From Saccharothrix sp. NRRL B-16348 (lineage in GTDB: Bacteria; Actinomycetota; Actinomycetes; Mycobacteriales; Pseudonocardiaceae): a DNA stretch of 64,000 nt. Made by a program: the position numbers and the translations under genes. Under the pieces are notes generated by a model, which was given only the letters and a program-made list of their open reading frames with translations, did not search any database and was not told the origin of the DNA. Shown piece by piece: positions 23,687 to 32,613 of this stretch. The DNA lies in contig NZ_LGED01000211.1 of assembly GCF_001280085.1 (NCBI RefSeq), positions 1 through 64,000 on the forward strand. Direction: 5' to 3'. Positions within the stretch are counted from its first letter, which is position 1, and each line of letters starts with the position of its first letter.

Positions 23687-24448
23687 CTCCAGTTCGGCGA
23701 CGAGGTCGCGCACTCGTTGTGCCGCGGCGTCGTCGGTCCCGATGAGCAGCGCGAGCGCCCTGTTGAACCGCCGGTAGGCGACGGCGCGGTCGCCGGACAG
23801 CCACAGCGCCCGGCCGAGCGACGTCAGGGTGCGCGCCCGTGCGGCGGGGTCGGCGGAGTCCTCGGACAGCTTGTCCGCCCGGGACAGGTACTTGATCGCG
23901 GAGTCGTACCGGCCGACCTCGATCATCAACTCACCGAGGTGGGCCAGCGCGCGTGCGGCGCCGGGCCGGTCGTCGTGCAGCAGGTACAACTCCAGCGCCT
24001 CGTCGGCGCACCCGACGACCTTGTGCATCCGGCCCTGGGCGCGGTAGGTGGCGGCCAGGTCGTGCAACGCGTCGGCCGCGGCGTCCGGGTCGTCGTCGCG
24101 GAGGCGGTGGATCGCCAGCTCGCGCATGCCCGCGACGGTGGCGAGGCGGAGCGCCCCTTGCCCGCGTAAGTGCTCCGCGGCCCGGCGGAAACCGGTGGCC
24201 AGCAACAAGGACGTCGGCAGCGCGGTGGCGAGTTCGGCGCCGACGTCGAGCAGGTCGCGCGCCCACGTCTCGTCCACGTCGGCGGGGAGGGCGGGCCACA
24301 CGTCGGCGAACAGCGCGACGGCGGCCTCCGGCTCGGCGGCGCGGAGGGTCGCCGGCAGCCCGTCCCGGTGCGCGTCGAACCACTCGTGCCCGGTGGTCCG
24401 CAGCTCCTGGCGCAACCGCGCGACCGCGTGCCGTGGCTCGTCGCTCAC
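23603..24448 (-). CDS. Tetratricopeptide repeat protein
   Basis: A 281-residue helical protein with TPR-like repeats in its second half (AADALHDLAATYRAQGRMHKVVGCADEALELYLLHDDRPGAARALAHLGELMIEVGRYDSAIKYLSRADKLS, with AGRALWLSGDRAVAYRRFNRAL). TPR domains bind proteins. No enzymatic domain is present. I chose GTG 24448 (VSDEPRHAVARLRQEL); GTG 24496 is also possible. It is convergent with the Fic gene. Function unknown; association with the nearby regulators is only by location. Confidence 0.7.
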   Translation of the reverse strand: MSDEPRHAVARLRQELRTTGHEWFDAHRDGLPATLRAAEPEAAVALFADVWPALPADVDETWARDLLDVGAELATALPTSLLLATGFRRAAEHLRGQGALRLATVAGMRELAIHRLRDDDPDAAADALHDLAATYRAQGRMHKVVGCADEALELYLLHDDRPGAARALAHLGELMIEVGRYDSAIKYLSRADKLSEDSADPAARARTLTSLGRALWLSGDRAVAYRRFNRALALLIGTDDAAAQRVRDLVAELESVAEPVQQRHADLDQQADHEADPRQAP

Positions 24449-24604
24449 CTCGTGCCGCCCTTCCGCGTCCCCGTGGTCGTCTGGTCTCGTCGTCACTTGA
24501 TCACGAGTGTCAACCAGACGGGTGAGCCCGCACACCGCTGGAAGTGGCCGACTGCCGGCGGACCGGGTCACACGAGCGCGGGACGGCGGCGCCACGGACC
24601 GTCA

Positions 24605-24835
24605 TCACCGCTGGGTGGTGACGATCTCGAAGAGGTCGTCGAACTGCATCGGCGCGAGCGCCGTCAACGCGCCGCCGATGAAGGCCGGGCCGGGTTGGAG
24701 TTCCCCGCTGAGGACGCGCGCGACGGTGGAGCGGTTGACGTCCATCGCCTTGGCCAGCGCGTAGTCCGAGCGGAACCCGGCGAGCCGGGCGGCTTTCGCG
24801 AAGACGTCGGCGCGGAGCTTGATCGTGTTCGGCAT
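24605..24835 (-). CDS. Small XRE-type HTH regulator
   Basis: A 76-residue protein that is almost entirely a helix-turn-helix (FAKAARLAGFRSDYALAKAMDVNRSTVARVLSGELQPGPAFIGGALTAL) with a short acidic C-terminal helix ending FDDLFEIVTTQR. It is divergent from another small HTH gene; the 165-base gap between them contains two inverted repeats with GTTGTG arms, probable operators. Confidence 0.8.
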   Translation of the reverse strand: MPNTIKLRADVFAKAARLAGFRSDYALAKAMDVNRSTVARVLSGELQPGPAFIGGALTALAPMQFDDLFEIVTTQR

Positions 24836-24847
24836 GGCCTGCCTCGT

Positions 24848-24933
24848 GTTGTGCACGCCCAACGCATGTTGTGTGGTCACAACGCTAGGCAGTTTGTTTT
24901 GTACGCGCAACTAACGTTGTGTACAGACAACGT
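24848..24933. promoter_or_regulatory. GTTGTG-type operators between divergent HTH genes
   Basis: GTTGTG-TGGT-CACAAC (24868-24883) is a perfect 6-bp inverted repeat, and ACGTTGT-GTACAG-ACAACGT (24914-24933) a perfect 7-bp one. A further half-site GTTGTG is at 24848 and a variant GTTGCG at 24972. They lie before both small HTH genes and suggest mutual or self control. Confidence 0.6.
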
Positions 24934-25000
24934 GCAGGTCAGCCGCCACCTGGGGGGAGTGCCCAACGAACGTTGCGTGCGCACACGTACCATGTGCGGC

Positions 25001-25333
25001 GTGACCAAAGCCGAGAGTGCGGACTCGTCCTGGTCGGACTTCGTCCAGAAGCAAATGGACGACCGCGGGATGAGCACAGGAGAACTGACCGAGAAGACCG
25101 GATTCGACCGGAGCCGGCTGACGGCGTGGCGCAAGGGCGAACGTCCGAACCTGGACACCGCCCGCGTGGTCGCCAAGGCGTTCGGCATGAGCCCACTGGA
25201 AGTCATGGTGGCCGCCAAACTGATCACCGCGGACGAAGCGGACCTGCGCGGCGTCTCCAGCCCCGACCCGAGCGCCCTGACAGATCAACAACTGGTGTCC
25301 GAACTGAGCCGCCGCTTGAAACTCCAGCCCTGA
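25001..25333 (+). CDS. XRE-type HTH regulator
   Basis: A 110-residue regulator with a central helix-turn-helix (DDRGMSTGELTEKTGFDRSRLTAWRKGERPNLDTARVVAKAFGMSPLEVMVAAKLIT) and an acidic C-terminal tail (DPSALTDQQLVSELSRRLKLQP). Relatives occur widely in actinomycetes next to host-type regulators. GTG 25001 is preferred; ATG 24992 is in frame and would add three residues. The upstream gap holds GTTGTG operators shared with the divergent gene. Confidence 0.78.
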   Translation: MTKAESADSSWSDFVQKQMDDRGMSTGELTEKTGFDRSRLTAWRKGERPNLDTARVVAKAFGMSPLEVMVAAKLITADEADLRGVSSPDPSALTDQQLVSELSRRLKLQP

Positions 25334-25433
25334 CCCCACGACCGGCCCGCGGCAACCCCACGGGCCGGTCGACCGCGGCACCGCCGGGCACGTGATCACG
25401 TCGCCGCATGCGGAGGAAGGGTTCAATCCCGGT

Positions 25434-25685
25434 ATGGACAACACGCCGCTCGTTCGGGCGATCGTCGAGGCCCTGATGTTCCTCGAACACGCCGGGGACG
25501 ACGAGATCGACCCTGACGCGGCCGTGCGCGGCATCGAGGTAATCGGTCATGAGCTGGACGCCTTGAGCCAAGCCGACCGGGCGGAGTTCCGGCTGGTCCT
25601 GGAGCGGATCGCGGAGACGTCGGGAGAGAACGGACACGCCCAGCGGGCTCGCGAGGTGCCGTTCATGCTCTGGGGCGAGGAGTGA
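25434..25685 (+). CDS. Conserved small acidic hypothetical protein
   Basis: An 83-residue acidic protein (MDNTPLVRAIVEALMFLEHAGDDEIDPDAAVRGIEVIGHELDALSQADRAEFRLVLERIAE). It has no signal peptide or known domain. GGAGGAAGG lies 15 bases upstream. Short proteins of this pattern with a conserved DxDxAVRxxE core are frequent in actinomycetes, but I do not know a function. Confidence 0.65.
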   Translation: MDNTPLVRAIVEALMFLEHAGDDEIDPDAAVRGIEVIGHELDALSQADRAEFRLVLERIAETSGENGHAQRAREVPFMLWGEE

Positions 25686-25751
25686 CCACATGGCCGGGTC
25701 TCGACCGCTCTCGCGGCCGGGAACGGCGACTGCCGGCGACTGAGGTAAAAG

Positions 25752-25790
25752 ATCAGGCCCCGAGCGCGTTGCCGCTGCTCAGGGCCTGAT
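25752..25790 (-). terminator. Intrinsic terminator of the tRNA gene
   Basis: ATCAGGCCC..GAGC (25752-25764) pairs with GCTC..GGGCCTGAT (25777-25790). On the minus strand it is followed by TTTTAC, a classical stem plus T-run 20 bases beyond the tRNA 3' end. Confidence 0.85.
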
Positions 25791-25809
25791 TCACCCGGCG
25801 AAAGGTGAG

Positions 25810-25882
25810 TGCCCCCGGCAGGATTCGAACCTGCGACACACGGTTTAGGAAACCGATGCTCTATCCCCTGAGCTACGAGGGC
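25810..25882 (-). tRNA. tRNA-Arg (anticodon CCT)
   Basis: A complete 73-base cloverleaf on the minus strand. The acceptor stem pairs GCCCTCG with CGGGGGC (one G-T pair), the D arm is GCTC..GAGC, the anticodon loop TTCCTAA gives CCT (plus-strand bases 25847-25849) and the T arm is GCAGG-TTCGAAT-CCTGC. The discriminator base is A and CCA is not encoded. It reads the AGG codon, rare in such genomes. Confidence 0.95.
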
Positions 25883-26082
25883 GCGGGGGTGAGCCTACCG
25901 GGTCGGGGGTCGGGCTTCCGGTGGTGGGGTTGTCACTCGGTGGGCCTAGGAACGTGCACCTTGGGTTAGGGGGTGGGGCCCCTCGGGTCGGCTGTACGGG
26001 CGAAGTGGGCGACCACACCTGTTCCGGATCGGTCCAGTGAGGTACAGAAGGGGCCATATCCCCCTCCGACGAAAGCCATCCC

Positions 26083-26937
26083 ATGAGCAGCCGACCCTGG
26101 CCTGACTTCCGTCCCGGCCCCCTGGGCTCCGTCGGCGCGTGGTGGCGGCGGCTCCGCGCCCGCCCCAACGCCGAGCAGTACACGTTCGTGCCGGCCTCGA
26201 CTTCCCACCAACACCCGTTCGAGTCGCCGCTGCCCAGCGCCGTCTACGGGCTCGACTTCCACGCCAAGATGACGATCCACTGGCGCGTGGACCTGACGAC
26301 GGGCGCGCGGCACAACGCGCCGCGCAGCGCCGCGGTCAACGACATCATCCACCGGGCCAAAGCCCTCACCGAACGGGCGATGCTCGTCCACCACGCCCCG
26401 CTCCAGCACCAGCTCGGCGCGGAACTGGCGGCGGAACGGCAGGTCGAGGGCACGCACGTGTGGGCACGCGCGGACGGGGTCGAGTTGACCGTGGACGAGA
26501 ACGACCTGGCGATGGCGCGCAAGCACATCGAACTGCTCCAGACCACCACGATGCGCCAGGCCGAACGGGACGCCGAACGCGCCGAGATCAAGTACCTGCG
26601 CGACGAGGTGCTGACCGACCTGTCCACCGCGACCATCTGGTGGCTCGTCCGCAACGGCTACGAGGTCGAGCAGGCGGTGGTGCTGAGCCGGCACCTGGCC
26701 GAACTCGTCGGCATCGCCTCGCAGCGCCGCGACCAGCACTGGGCCGACACGCTCGTCACCTCCTTCGAGAGCGCGCTGCCCCGCCTGGACGACGGGCACC
26801 GCGCCGACGTCCGCCTCCACCTGGCCAAGGCGCTCGGCATCTACGGCGGCTCGACGGTCGCCGCGGAGTTCGCCGAGCAGGTGGGCCTGCCACCCCAGCT
26901 GCAGCAGAACCAGAACGGCGCCAAGCCCCTGACGTGA
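26083..26937 (+). CDS. Conserved hypothetical protein, possibly SPFH/PHB-like
   Basis: A 284-residue protein without signal peptide or membrane helix. After a basic Trp/Arg-rich N-terminus it has a beta-rich region (AVYGLDFHAKMTIHWRVD), then a long charged helical part (VNDIIHRAKALTERAMLVHHAPLQHQLGAELAAERQVEGTHVWARADGVELTVDENDLAMARKHIELLQ). The alternation of beta domain and coiled coil recalls SPFH/PHB proteins, but I cannot confirm it. The FkbM methyltransferase starts about 10 bases later. Function unknown. Confidence 0.7.
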   Translation: MSSRPWPDFRPGPLGSVGAWWRRLRARPNAEQYTFVPASTSHQHPFESPLPSAVYGLDFHAKMTIHWRVDLTTGARHNAPRSAAVNDIIHRAKALTERAMLVHHAPLQHQLGAELAAERQVEGTHVWARADGVELTVDENDLAMARKHIELLQTTTMRQAERDAERAEIKYLRDEVLTDLSTATIWWLVRNGYEVEQAVVLSRHLAELVGIASQRRDQHWADTLVTSFESALPRLDDGHRADVRLHLAKALGIYGGSTVAAEFAEQVGLPPQLQQNQNGAKPLT

Positions 26938-26946
26938 TTCCCTAAT

Positions 26947-27702
26947 GTGGTGATCGTGACCCACAACCTGACCGAGGTGCGCGGCGCGGCCGTGGCTGGC
27001 GCGTTGCGCGTCCTCGCCCGGCTCACGCCGTTCGTCGAACCCGAGTTGATCGGCCTGCGCGAGGTGGTGCGGCCCGGTGACGTGTGCGTCGACATCGGCG
27101 CCGCGCTCGGCCTCTACACCGTCTCGCTGTCCCGCCTGGTCGGTCCACACGGGACAGTGCACAGCATCGAGCCGCTCGTGTTCGCGCACCCCGCGCTGTC
27201 CTACCTGCTCCGCCCGCGCGAGGGCCGCAACGTCGTCCGCCACTCCGTCGCGCTGGGGGTGAGCGAAGGCCGTGAGGTGATGAGCGTCCCGGTCCGGCAC
27301 GGCACACCGGTCACCGGCCGCTCGTTCCTCACGTCGGGCGCGGACGGGCTCGGCTCGAACGCCGAGTTCGCCGAGCACCTCGAAGTCCTGGTCCGCACGG
27401 ACACGCTGGACCGGTTCTGCGCGGCCAACGCCATCGACCGCGTCGACTTCGTCAAGGCCGACGTGGAAGGCGCGGAACTGCGCGTGCTGCAAGGCGGTGC
27501 GGAGACGATCGAGAGGTTTCGACCGAAACTTCTCCTGGAGATCGAGGAACGGCACGTGCTGCGGTTCGGCTACCGGGCGCACGACGTGCAGGACTGGTTG
27601 GCCGAACGCGGCTATCGGATGCACGCCTGGCACCGCAACACCTGGCGGCAGGTCGACCGGATCGACGATCGCGTGCGCAACTACCTGTTCGTCGCGCGGT
27701 AG
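26947..27702 (+). CDS. FkbM family methyltransferase
   Basis: A 251-residue SAM-dependent methyltransferase of the FkbM family, which methylates hydroxyl groups of sugars and other small molecules. The SAM motif is VCVDIGAALGLYTVSLSRLVGPHGTVHSIEP, and the family segment RVDFVKADVEGAELRVLQGG with PKLLLEIEERHV is present. GTG 26947 is used; GTG 26956 (VTHNLTEVRGAAV) is an alternative and could be leaderless behind TAATGT. It lies directly behind the hypothetical gene and may be co-transcribed. Confidence 0.85.
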   Translation: MVIVTHNLTEVRGAAVAGALRVLARLTPFVEPELIGLREVVRPGDVCVDIGAALGLYTVSLSRLVGPHGTVHSIEPLVFAHPALSYLLRPREGRNVVRHSVALGVSEGREVMSVPVRHGTPVTGRSFLTSGADGLGSNAEFAEHLEVLVRTDTLDRFCAANAIDRVDFVKADVEGAELRVLQGGAETIERFRPKLLLEIEERHVLRFGYRAHDVQDWLAERGYRMHAWHRNTWRQVDRIDDRVRNYLFVAR

Positions 27703-27760
27703 CGGCGGCTCGCCGTAGGGCCAGGTCAGGCCCGGTACCGCCGAAGAACCCCGGAACAGC

Positions 27761-27798
27761 GGAAGACCCCGGTCCCTGGGGGTGGACCGGGGTCTTCC
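27761..27798. terminator. Bidirectional hairpin terminator
   Basis: A perfect 15-bp stem (GGAAGACCCCGGTCC at 27761-27775 with GGACCGGGGTCTTCC at 27784-27798) and an 8-base loop separate the convergent FkbM and penicillin acylase genes. Confidence 0.85.
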
Positions 27799-27809
27799 TG
27801 TGGGCCGGT

Positions 27810-30800
27810 CTACGAGACGTAGACCTCAAGTTCGTAAATCGAGTATCCGTATCCGGTGGCCCGTTGGATACCCGTCATTCGTACGAATCGTGCCGCATCA
27901 GGTGGGAACGACGCAAGATCCCGGCCACCATCTCCTTCGGAAGTCGCGTAGGCCGTCCGCCACGTGCTGCCGTCGGTGGACAGCTCTATGCGATACGCCT
28001 TGGCATAAGCCGCTTCCCACGACAGCACGACCCGGCCGACCGTGCGCGTCGCGCCCAGGTCCACCTGCACCCACTGCTGGTCCGACCAGTCGCTGGCCCA
28101 GCGGGTGTCCGGCTTGCCGTCCACGACGTGCGACGGCGGTGAGCTGTACCAGCCGCGTTCGTGGCTGCTGGCGGTGGCCGTGGCGCCGGCGGCGAGGTTC
28201 GTCAGGTCCGTACCGCGGCGGGACGGGAACTGCACGACCTGCTGGTAGGTGGGCCGGTTCTGCCAGTGCACCTTGTCGTGCGTGATGCCGCCCATGGCGC
28301 GGTGGACGATGGTGTCCGCGCACCACTGGTCGCCGGCCGCGCACGAGTCGTCACCGGGGTAGACGGTGGACGGTGGTGTCGCCGCGGCGGTGGCGAGGGT
28401 GTCGAGCAGTGCCTGGCGGCAGGACACCAGGTTCCCGTTGCCGCAGTAGCGGGCGCCCAGCGCGCCGTCCACGCGATCGCCGAGCACGGCCCGCAGGTCC
28501 TTGTCGACGTAGCTCCACCAGCCGTACTGGAACGACGAGCCCTTGTGCGGTGCCGCGCCGTGCGCGTCCGACGGCGGCTCGTCGACCTGGACGGCACGGG
28601 TGAGCTGTCCGTAGAGGGCGTCACCGAGGCCGGGCTTGAACTGCGCCTCGACGAGCCGCGGCCACCACGCGTCGAGCAGCCGGATGGCGTCGGCGTGCGC
28701 GTAGGTCTTGCTGCCGCGCGAGGTCTCCTTGCGCAGCGAGCCGGATCGCTGCCAGTCGCGGAGCTTGGTCACGGCGGCGGCGAGCGCCGGGTCGGTGACC
28801 GGTGTCGTGTCGAGGACGCGGAGCAGGTCTGGCAGCACCTGTTCGGCGCGGAGGTCGGCGACGCCCGCCTCGGCCATGGCCTGCGTGAGGGAGGACCGGG
28901 TGACCTTGCTGCGGGCGATGAGCGCCCGCACCCGGTCGTCCAGCAGGTCGCCGCGGTGCACCGAGCCCATGCCGTAGCCGGACGCGGAGTAGTCCAGCGC
29001 CTGCTTGTTGTTCCAGCTGACGTAGTAGTCCTGGTTGATCGAGTTCGGGTGCTGCGCGAACGGCGTGTACGTGGCCGTGTTGCGGTCGGCGTTCCAGCCC
29101 TCCCACTCGTACGCGGGCTCGGCCTTGACGGGCAGGTGCGGGTCGACGGTCGCCTTGCGCACGGGGTTCGCGCCGGAGTTGAAGTACGCGGTGTCGCGGG
29201 AGTCCGCGTAGAACCAGTTGAACGCGTAGCCGACGTGCTCGGCGGCGCGCTGGAAGTCGGCGGCCGACTTGATCGCGTCGGGGTCGTTGAACTCCTGGAA
29301 CCCGATGATCGAGTCGACCTCGTGCAGGTAGGTGGAGCGGAGCGAGGTGTACGCGACGAACTTGCCGCCGACCTTCGCGCGGCTCTGCACCAGGCCGTAC
29401 TTGGTGCGGTGCATGACGAGCGCGTACGAGCCGGCGGGCGTGGGGTCGGCGACGGTCGGCTTCCAGGAGTTCTTGCGCTCCAGGCGTTCCATCGGCAGGC
29501 ACTGGCCGTGGTAGCGGTAGTGGAGGGAGTTCGCGGTGGGCGTGCCGCCGCTCGGTTCGCACAGTTCGACGGCGTAGGTGTCGGTGATGTCCTGGCCGGC
29601 GGACGTCGCGCTCCACGAGTAGTCGACGCCGCGGCCCAGCTGCACGTACATCGACACGCCGGCGAACGACACGCCGCGAGCGCGCAGACCGGGGCCGTGG
29701 AGTTCTTGCAGCATCAGGAGTTGCGGGGCGAAGTAGCCGGTCTGCGGGCCCCACACGGCGATCGGGTTGCCGGTGTCGGTGTGCCGGCCGGAGACCGCCA
29801 GCGCGTTCGACATGCCCTGCTTCCTGGTGAGGAGGTCGGGCGGGAGGACGCCGTCGGCGAAGAGGCCTTCCAACGGCTTGAGGTCGGACGGTGTGTCCAC
29901 TGTGGAGTGCGCGGTGGACGTTTGGTCGTGCACCATCGGTTCCGGCGTCACGGCGCCGTTGTCGGGCAGCGCCACGCCCTGGGGTGCGGCGGGCGTCGTG
30001 CCGTACGGGAAGCGCCGGCCGTCGTGCAGGGTCAGCACGGCTTCGGGGTCGTTCTGCTCGCGGAACGACCGCCAGACCTGGTCGCCGAGGGTGGCGCCGT
30101 ACTTGTTCTGGGCGGCGAGCTTGACCAGCGCGTTCTGCACCTCGCCGCCACCGCCGGCGCCGAACAGCCCGCCCACGACGGCGGCGATCGCGACCAGGTC
30201 GGTCGACTGGAACGGCTTGATGTCGTTCCAGTTGGTGATCGCGTCGGCGTGCCCGGTCAGCACGTACTCGCCGGGGAACGTCCGGTTCGACACGGCGGTG
30301 GCGAGGTAGGCGTTGATGCCCGCGATGTAGTCCTTGACGTCCTGCAACGCCTGAGCGCCGCGCGGACCCTGCGTGGCCACCTGGTCGATCTGCGCCTGGA
30401 GGTCGGCCTCGGTGTAGGGGATCTGGTTGTAGAAGCTCTGCTCCAGCACCCGGTTGCCCTCGGCGCCGCCCGCGAACCCGGACAACTGGCCGCGGCCGAG
30501 GTGGCGGAACAGGTCCATCAGCCAGAGCCGGTCCTGCGCGGCGGCGTACCCGGCGCCGAACTCGGTGCCGGACCGGGTCGTCCCGTAGATGTGCGGCATG
30601 CCGAGGGTCTTGTCGCGGACGATCGTGACGTCCGCGCGCGGCTTGATCGTGCTCTCGACCTGGTCGGCCGGGACGCCGAAGGAGGCGTCGTTGAAGAACG
30701 CGCCCAGCTGCTCGTTGGTCAGGCCGCCGTAGCCGGAGACGAGCGAGTCGTAGCGGCCCAGCTGGTCGGCGGAGTGCGCCGGACGGGTGCCGAGCGCGCG

Positions 30801-31013
30801 GTGGGCCAGGATCTCGGCGAGGGTGGCGTTGCCGTTCTGGCCGGGTGGCAGCACGTCGTGGCACTGGCCGAGGCAGTGGTCGTCCGGGGTGAACGCGGTG
30901 GTCCTGACCTCGGCAGGGGCGGCTGCGGCGGGGGCCGGGGCGGTGGCTGGGACGGTGATGGCCGCGGTGGCGAGGAGTGCGACCACGGCTAGCGATCGGG
31001 CGGCTCTCCGCAT
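27810..31013 (-). CDS. Secreted penicillin acylase family protein with C-terminal discoidin domain
   Basis: A 1067-residue Ntn-hydrolase precursor. A Sec signal peptide (RRAARSLAVVALLATAAITVPATAPAPAAAAP) is followed by the alpha chain with MPHIYGTTRSGTEFGAGYAAAQDRLWLMDLFRHLGRGQLS, then the autocleavage point GMSNALAVSG whose Ser becomes the N-terminal nucleophile of the beta chain. The last 140 residues are an F5/8 type C (discoidin) domain (NLAAGATATASSHERGW to IYELEVYVS), which binds carbohydrate or a surface. It probably hydrolyses acyl amides such as acyl-homoserine lactones or lipopeptides outside the cell. GGAAGGAGCTT before ATG 31013 fixes the start. Confidence 0.92.
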   Translation of the reverse strand: MRRAARSLAVVALLATAAITVPATAPAPAAAAPAEVRTTAFTPDDHCLGQCHDVLPPGQNGNATLAEILAHRALGTRPAHSADQLGRYDSLVSGYGGLTNEQLGAFFNDASFGVPADQVESTIKPRADVTIVRDKTLGMPHIYGTTRSGTEFGAGYAAAQDRLWLMDLFRHLGRGQLSGFAGGAEGNRVLEQSFYNQIPYTEADLQAQIDQVATQGPRGAQALQDVKDYIAGINAYLATAVSNRTFPGEYVLTGHADAITNWNDIKPFQSTDLVAIAAVVGGLFGAGGGGEVQNALVKLAAQNKYGATLGDQVWRSFREQNDPEAVLTLHDGRRFPYGTTPAAPQGVALPDNGAVTPEPMVHDQTSTAHSTVDTPSDLKPLEGLFADGVLPPDLLTRKQGMSNALAVSGRHTDTGNPIAVWGPQTGYFAPQLLMLQELHGPGLRARGVSFAGVSMYVQLGRGVDYSWSATSAGQDITDTYAVELCEPSGGTPTANSLHYRYHGQCLPMERLERKNSWKPTVADPTPAGSYALVMHRTKYGLVQSRAKVGGKFVAYTSLRSTYLHEVDSIIGFQEFNDPDAIKSAADFQRAAEHVGYAFNWFYADSRDTAYFNSGANPVRKATVDPHLPVKAEPAYEWEGWNADRNTATYTPFAQHPNSINQDYYVSWNNKQALDYSASGYGMGSVHRGDLLDDRVRALIARSKVTRSSLTQAMAEAGVADLRAEQVLPDLLRVLDTTPVTDPALAAAVTKLRDWQRSGSLRKETSRGSKTYAHADAIRLLDAWWPRLVEAQFKPGLGDALYGQLTRAVQVDEPPSDAHGAAPHKGSSFQYGWWSYVDKDLRAVLGDRVDGALGARYCGNGNLVSCRQALLDTLATAAATPPSTVYPGDDSCAAGDQWCADTIVHRAMGGITHDKVHWQNRPTYQQVVQFPSRRGTDLTNLAAGATATASSHERGWYSSPPSHVVDGKPDTRWASDWSDQQWVQVDLGATRTVGRVVLSWEAAYAKAYRIELSTDGSTWRTAYATSEGDGGRDLASFPPDAARFVRMTGIQRATGYGYSIYELEVYVS

Positions 31014-31173
31014 GACGCGAAGCTCCTTCCAGGCAGGGATCGTGTGACGCACGTTACTGGCAGGTTGCGGATTCGCGAAAGACCTTCGCGTTTGGCTGCG
31101 GGGTGGTCGTCGGCTTCAGCCGTTCGAGTGTGGAAGCTTGACCTATTGGGTTGATATTGGGAAAACAGTCAAC

Positions 31174-31806
31174 ATGATGCGACGTCGATCGCTGCTCACC
31201 GGTCTCGCCGGCGCGGGGGTGCTCGTTGGTCTGGGCGCCTCGCCGGCTTCGGGCTCGCCCATCCTGCCCATCCGCAGTTGCGCCGACTGGGGCGCGAGGC
31301 CGCCGGCGCAGCCGACGACCGTCGTGAACGAGCGGCCGGTCCGGATCCTGATCCACCACACCGCGTCGGCGAACGTCACCGACTACTCGCAGGCGGCGGC
31401 GTACGCCAACGCCCGGTGGATCCAGAACCTCCACATGGACACCAACGGCTGGATCGACTCCGGCCAGCACTTCACCAACAGCCGCGGCGGATTCCTCATG
31501 GAAGGCAGGCACGGCAGCCTGGCCGCGTTGCGCGCCGGCGACCGGGTCGTGGTCGGCGCGCACTGCCCCGGCCAGAACACCGCGGCCATCGGAATCGAGA
31601 ACGAAGGCCTCTACATGGACGTGGAGCCGCCCAAGTCGCAGTGGGACTCGCTGGTGTCGTTCTGCGTGTACACGTGCGAGCAGTACGGCATCCCGCCCAC
31701 GGCGATCCAGGGCCACCGGGACTACCGGGACACCCTCTGCCCGGGCGACAAGCTCTACGCCCTGCTGCCGCGCTTGCGACAGGAAGTGGCGCAGGTCCTG
31801 AGCTGA
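31174..31806 (+). CDS. Tat-exported N-acetylmuramoyl-L-alanine amidase (PGRP type)
   Basis: A 210-residue secreted zinc amidase that cuts the bond between N-acetylmuramic acid and L-Ala in peptidoglycan. The signal peptide begins MMRRRSLLTGLAGAGVLVGLG, with an Arg-Arg pair fitting the Tat pathway. The PGRP/amidase_2 domain shows the entry CADWGARPP, the zinc ligand region ILIHHTAS, Tyr-rich middle, and a second ligand region IQGHRDYRDTLCPG. It is divergent from the penicillin acylase. A short inverted repeat (CGCGAA 31074-31079, TTCGCG 31085-31090) lies in the shared upstream region. Confidence 0.92.
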   Translation: MMRRRSLLTGLAGAGVLVGLGASPASGSPILPIRSCADWGARPPAQPTTVVNERPVRILIHHTASANVTDYSQAAAYANARWIQNLHMDTNGWIDSGQHFTNSRGGFLMEGRHGSLAALRAGDRVVVGAHCPGQNTAAIGIENEGLYMDVEPPKSQWDSLVSFCVYTCEQYGIPPTAIQGHRDYRDTLCPGDKLYALLPRLRQEVAQVLS

Positions 31807-31888
31807 CCTCGGTTATTTCCTGGCAACTGTGAACAGGCGGAACCCGCGTCCTTCCGTGGTGAGATAACGGGGAATTAACGTCAGCTTG

Positions 31889-31924
31889 CGTGTTCGTGCA
31901 CGAGGCTGGGCGGGTACGAACACG
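31889..31924. promoter_or_regulatory. Inverted repeat before the NarL-type regulator
   Basis: CGTGTTCGT (31889-31897) and ACGAACACG (31916-31924) form a perfect 9-bp inverted repeat with an 18-base spacer, ending 23 bases before the GTG start. It may be an autoregulatory site or a 5' UTR hairpin. Confidence 0.45.
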
Positions 31925-31947
31925 AAACGCCAACGCGGGGAGGCGTC

Positions 31948-32595
31948 GTGATCAAGGTGATGCTGGCCGATGACGAAGACCTCGTCCGGTCCGGCCTTCG
32001 CATGATCCTCAGCAGCGCAGGCGACATGGAGGTCGTGGCCGAGTGTGACGACGGGCACCTGGTGGCCGACCTGGCACGCAGGCACCGCCCGCATGTCGTG
32101 CTGCTGGACATCCGGATGCGGTCGTCCGACGGGTTGATGGCGCTGCGCAGGCTGCGCGCCATTCCCGACCCGCCGAAGATCGCCATGCTGACCACGTTCG
32201 ACGTGGACGAGTACGTCTCGGAGGCGCTGCGGCTGGGCGCCTCGGGTTTCCTGCTCAAGGACACCGAGCCGGAGCAGCTGGTCCGGGCCGTGCGCGACCT
32301 CGCGGTGGGTGGCGCGGTGCTCGACCCCGGTGTGGCGGCGCGGGTGCTGGCGGCGGTGGCCGACGGTGAACGGGCGGCTGAGCCCGCGCGGCGGTTGCTG
32401 GCCTCGTTGTCCGAACGGGAGCGCGAGGTGTTGGTCCTGATCGGACAGGGGATGTCCAACGCCGAGATCGGTGGGACGTTGCACCTGTCGGAGGCGACGG
32501 TCAAGGGGTACGTGTCGTCGGTGTTGGGCAAGATCGGGGCGGTGAACCGGGTGCAGGCGGCGTTGGTCGCGTTCCGGGGTGGGCTGATCGCCTGA
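31948..32595 (+). CDS. NarL/LuxR family response regulator (orphan)
   Basis: A 215-residue response regulator. The receiver domain has the acidic pocket (DDE 8-10), phosphorylation site Asp54 in VVLLDIRMRSSDG and the Lys in LLKDTEP; the Pro that normally follows DIRM is Arg. The C-terminal LuxR helix-turn-helix reads LSEREREVLVLIGQGMSNAEIGGTLHLSEATVKGYVSSVLGKIG. GGGGAGG lies before GTG 31948. No histidine kinase is adjacent, so the partner is encoded elsewhere. Confidence 0.93.
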   Translation: MIKVMLADDEDLVRSGLRMILSSAGDMEVVAECDDGHLVADLARRHRPHVVLLDIRMRSSDGLMALRRLRAIPDPPKIAMLTTFDVDEYVSEALRLGASGFLLKDTEPEQLVRAVRDLAVGGAVLDPGVAARVLAAVADGERAAEPARRLLASLSEREREVLVLIGQGMSNAEIGGTLHLSEATVKGYVSSVLGKIGAVNRVQAALVAFRGGLIA

Positions 32596-32613
32596 GCCCC
32601 GCGTTCGGGCCGC

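Noticed and set aside
28161..30992. A 943-codon plus-strand frame opposite the penicillin acylase
   Set aside because: The minus strand encodes a complete acylase with signal peptide and ribosome binding site.
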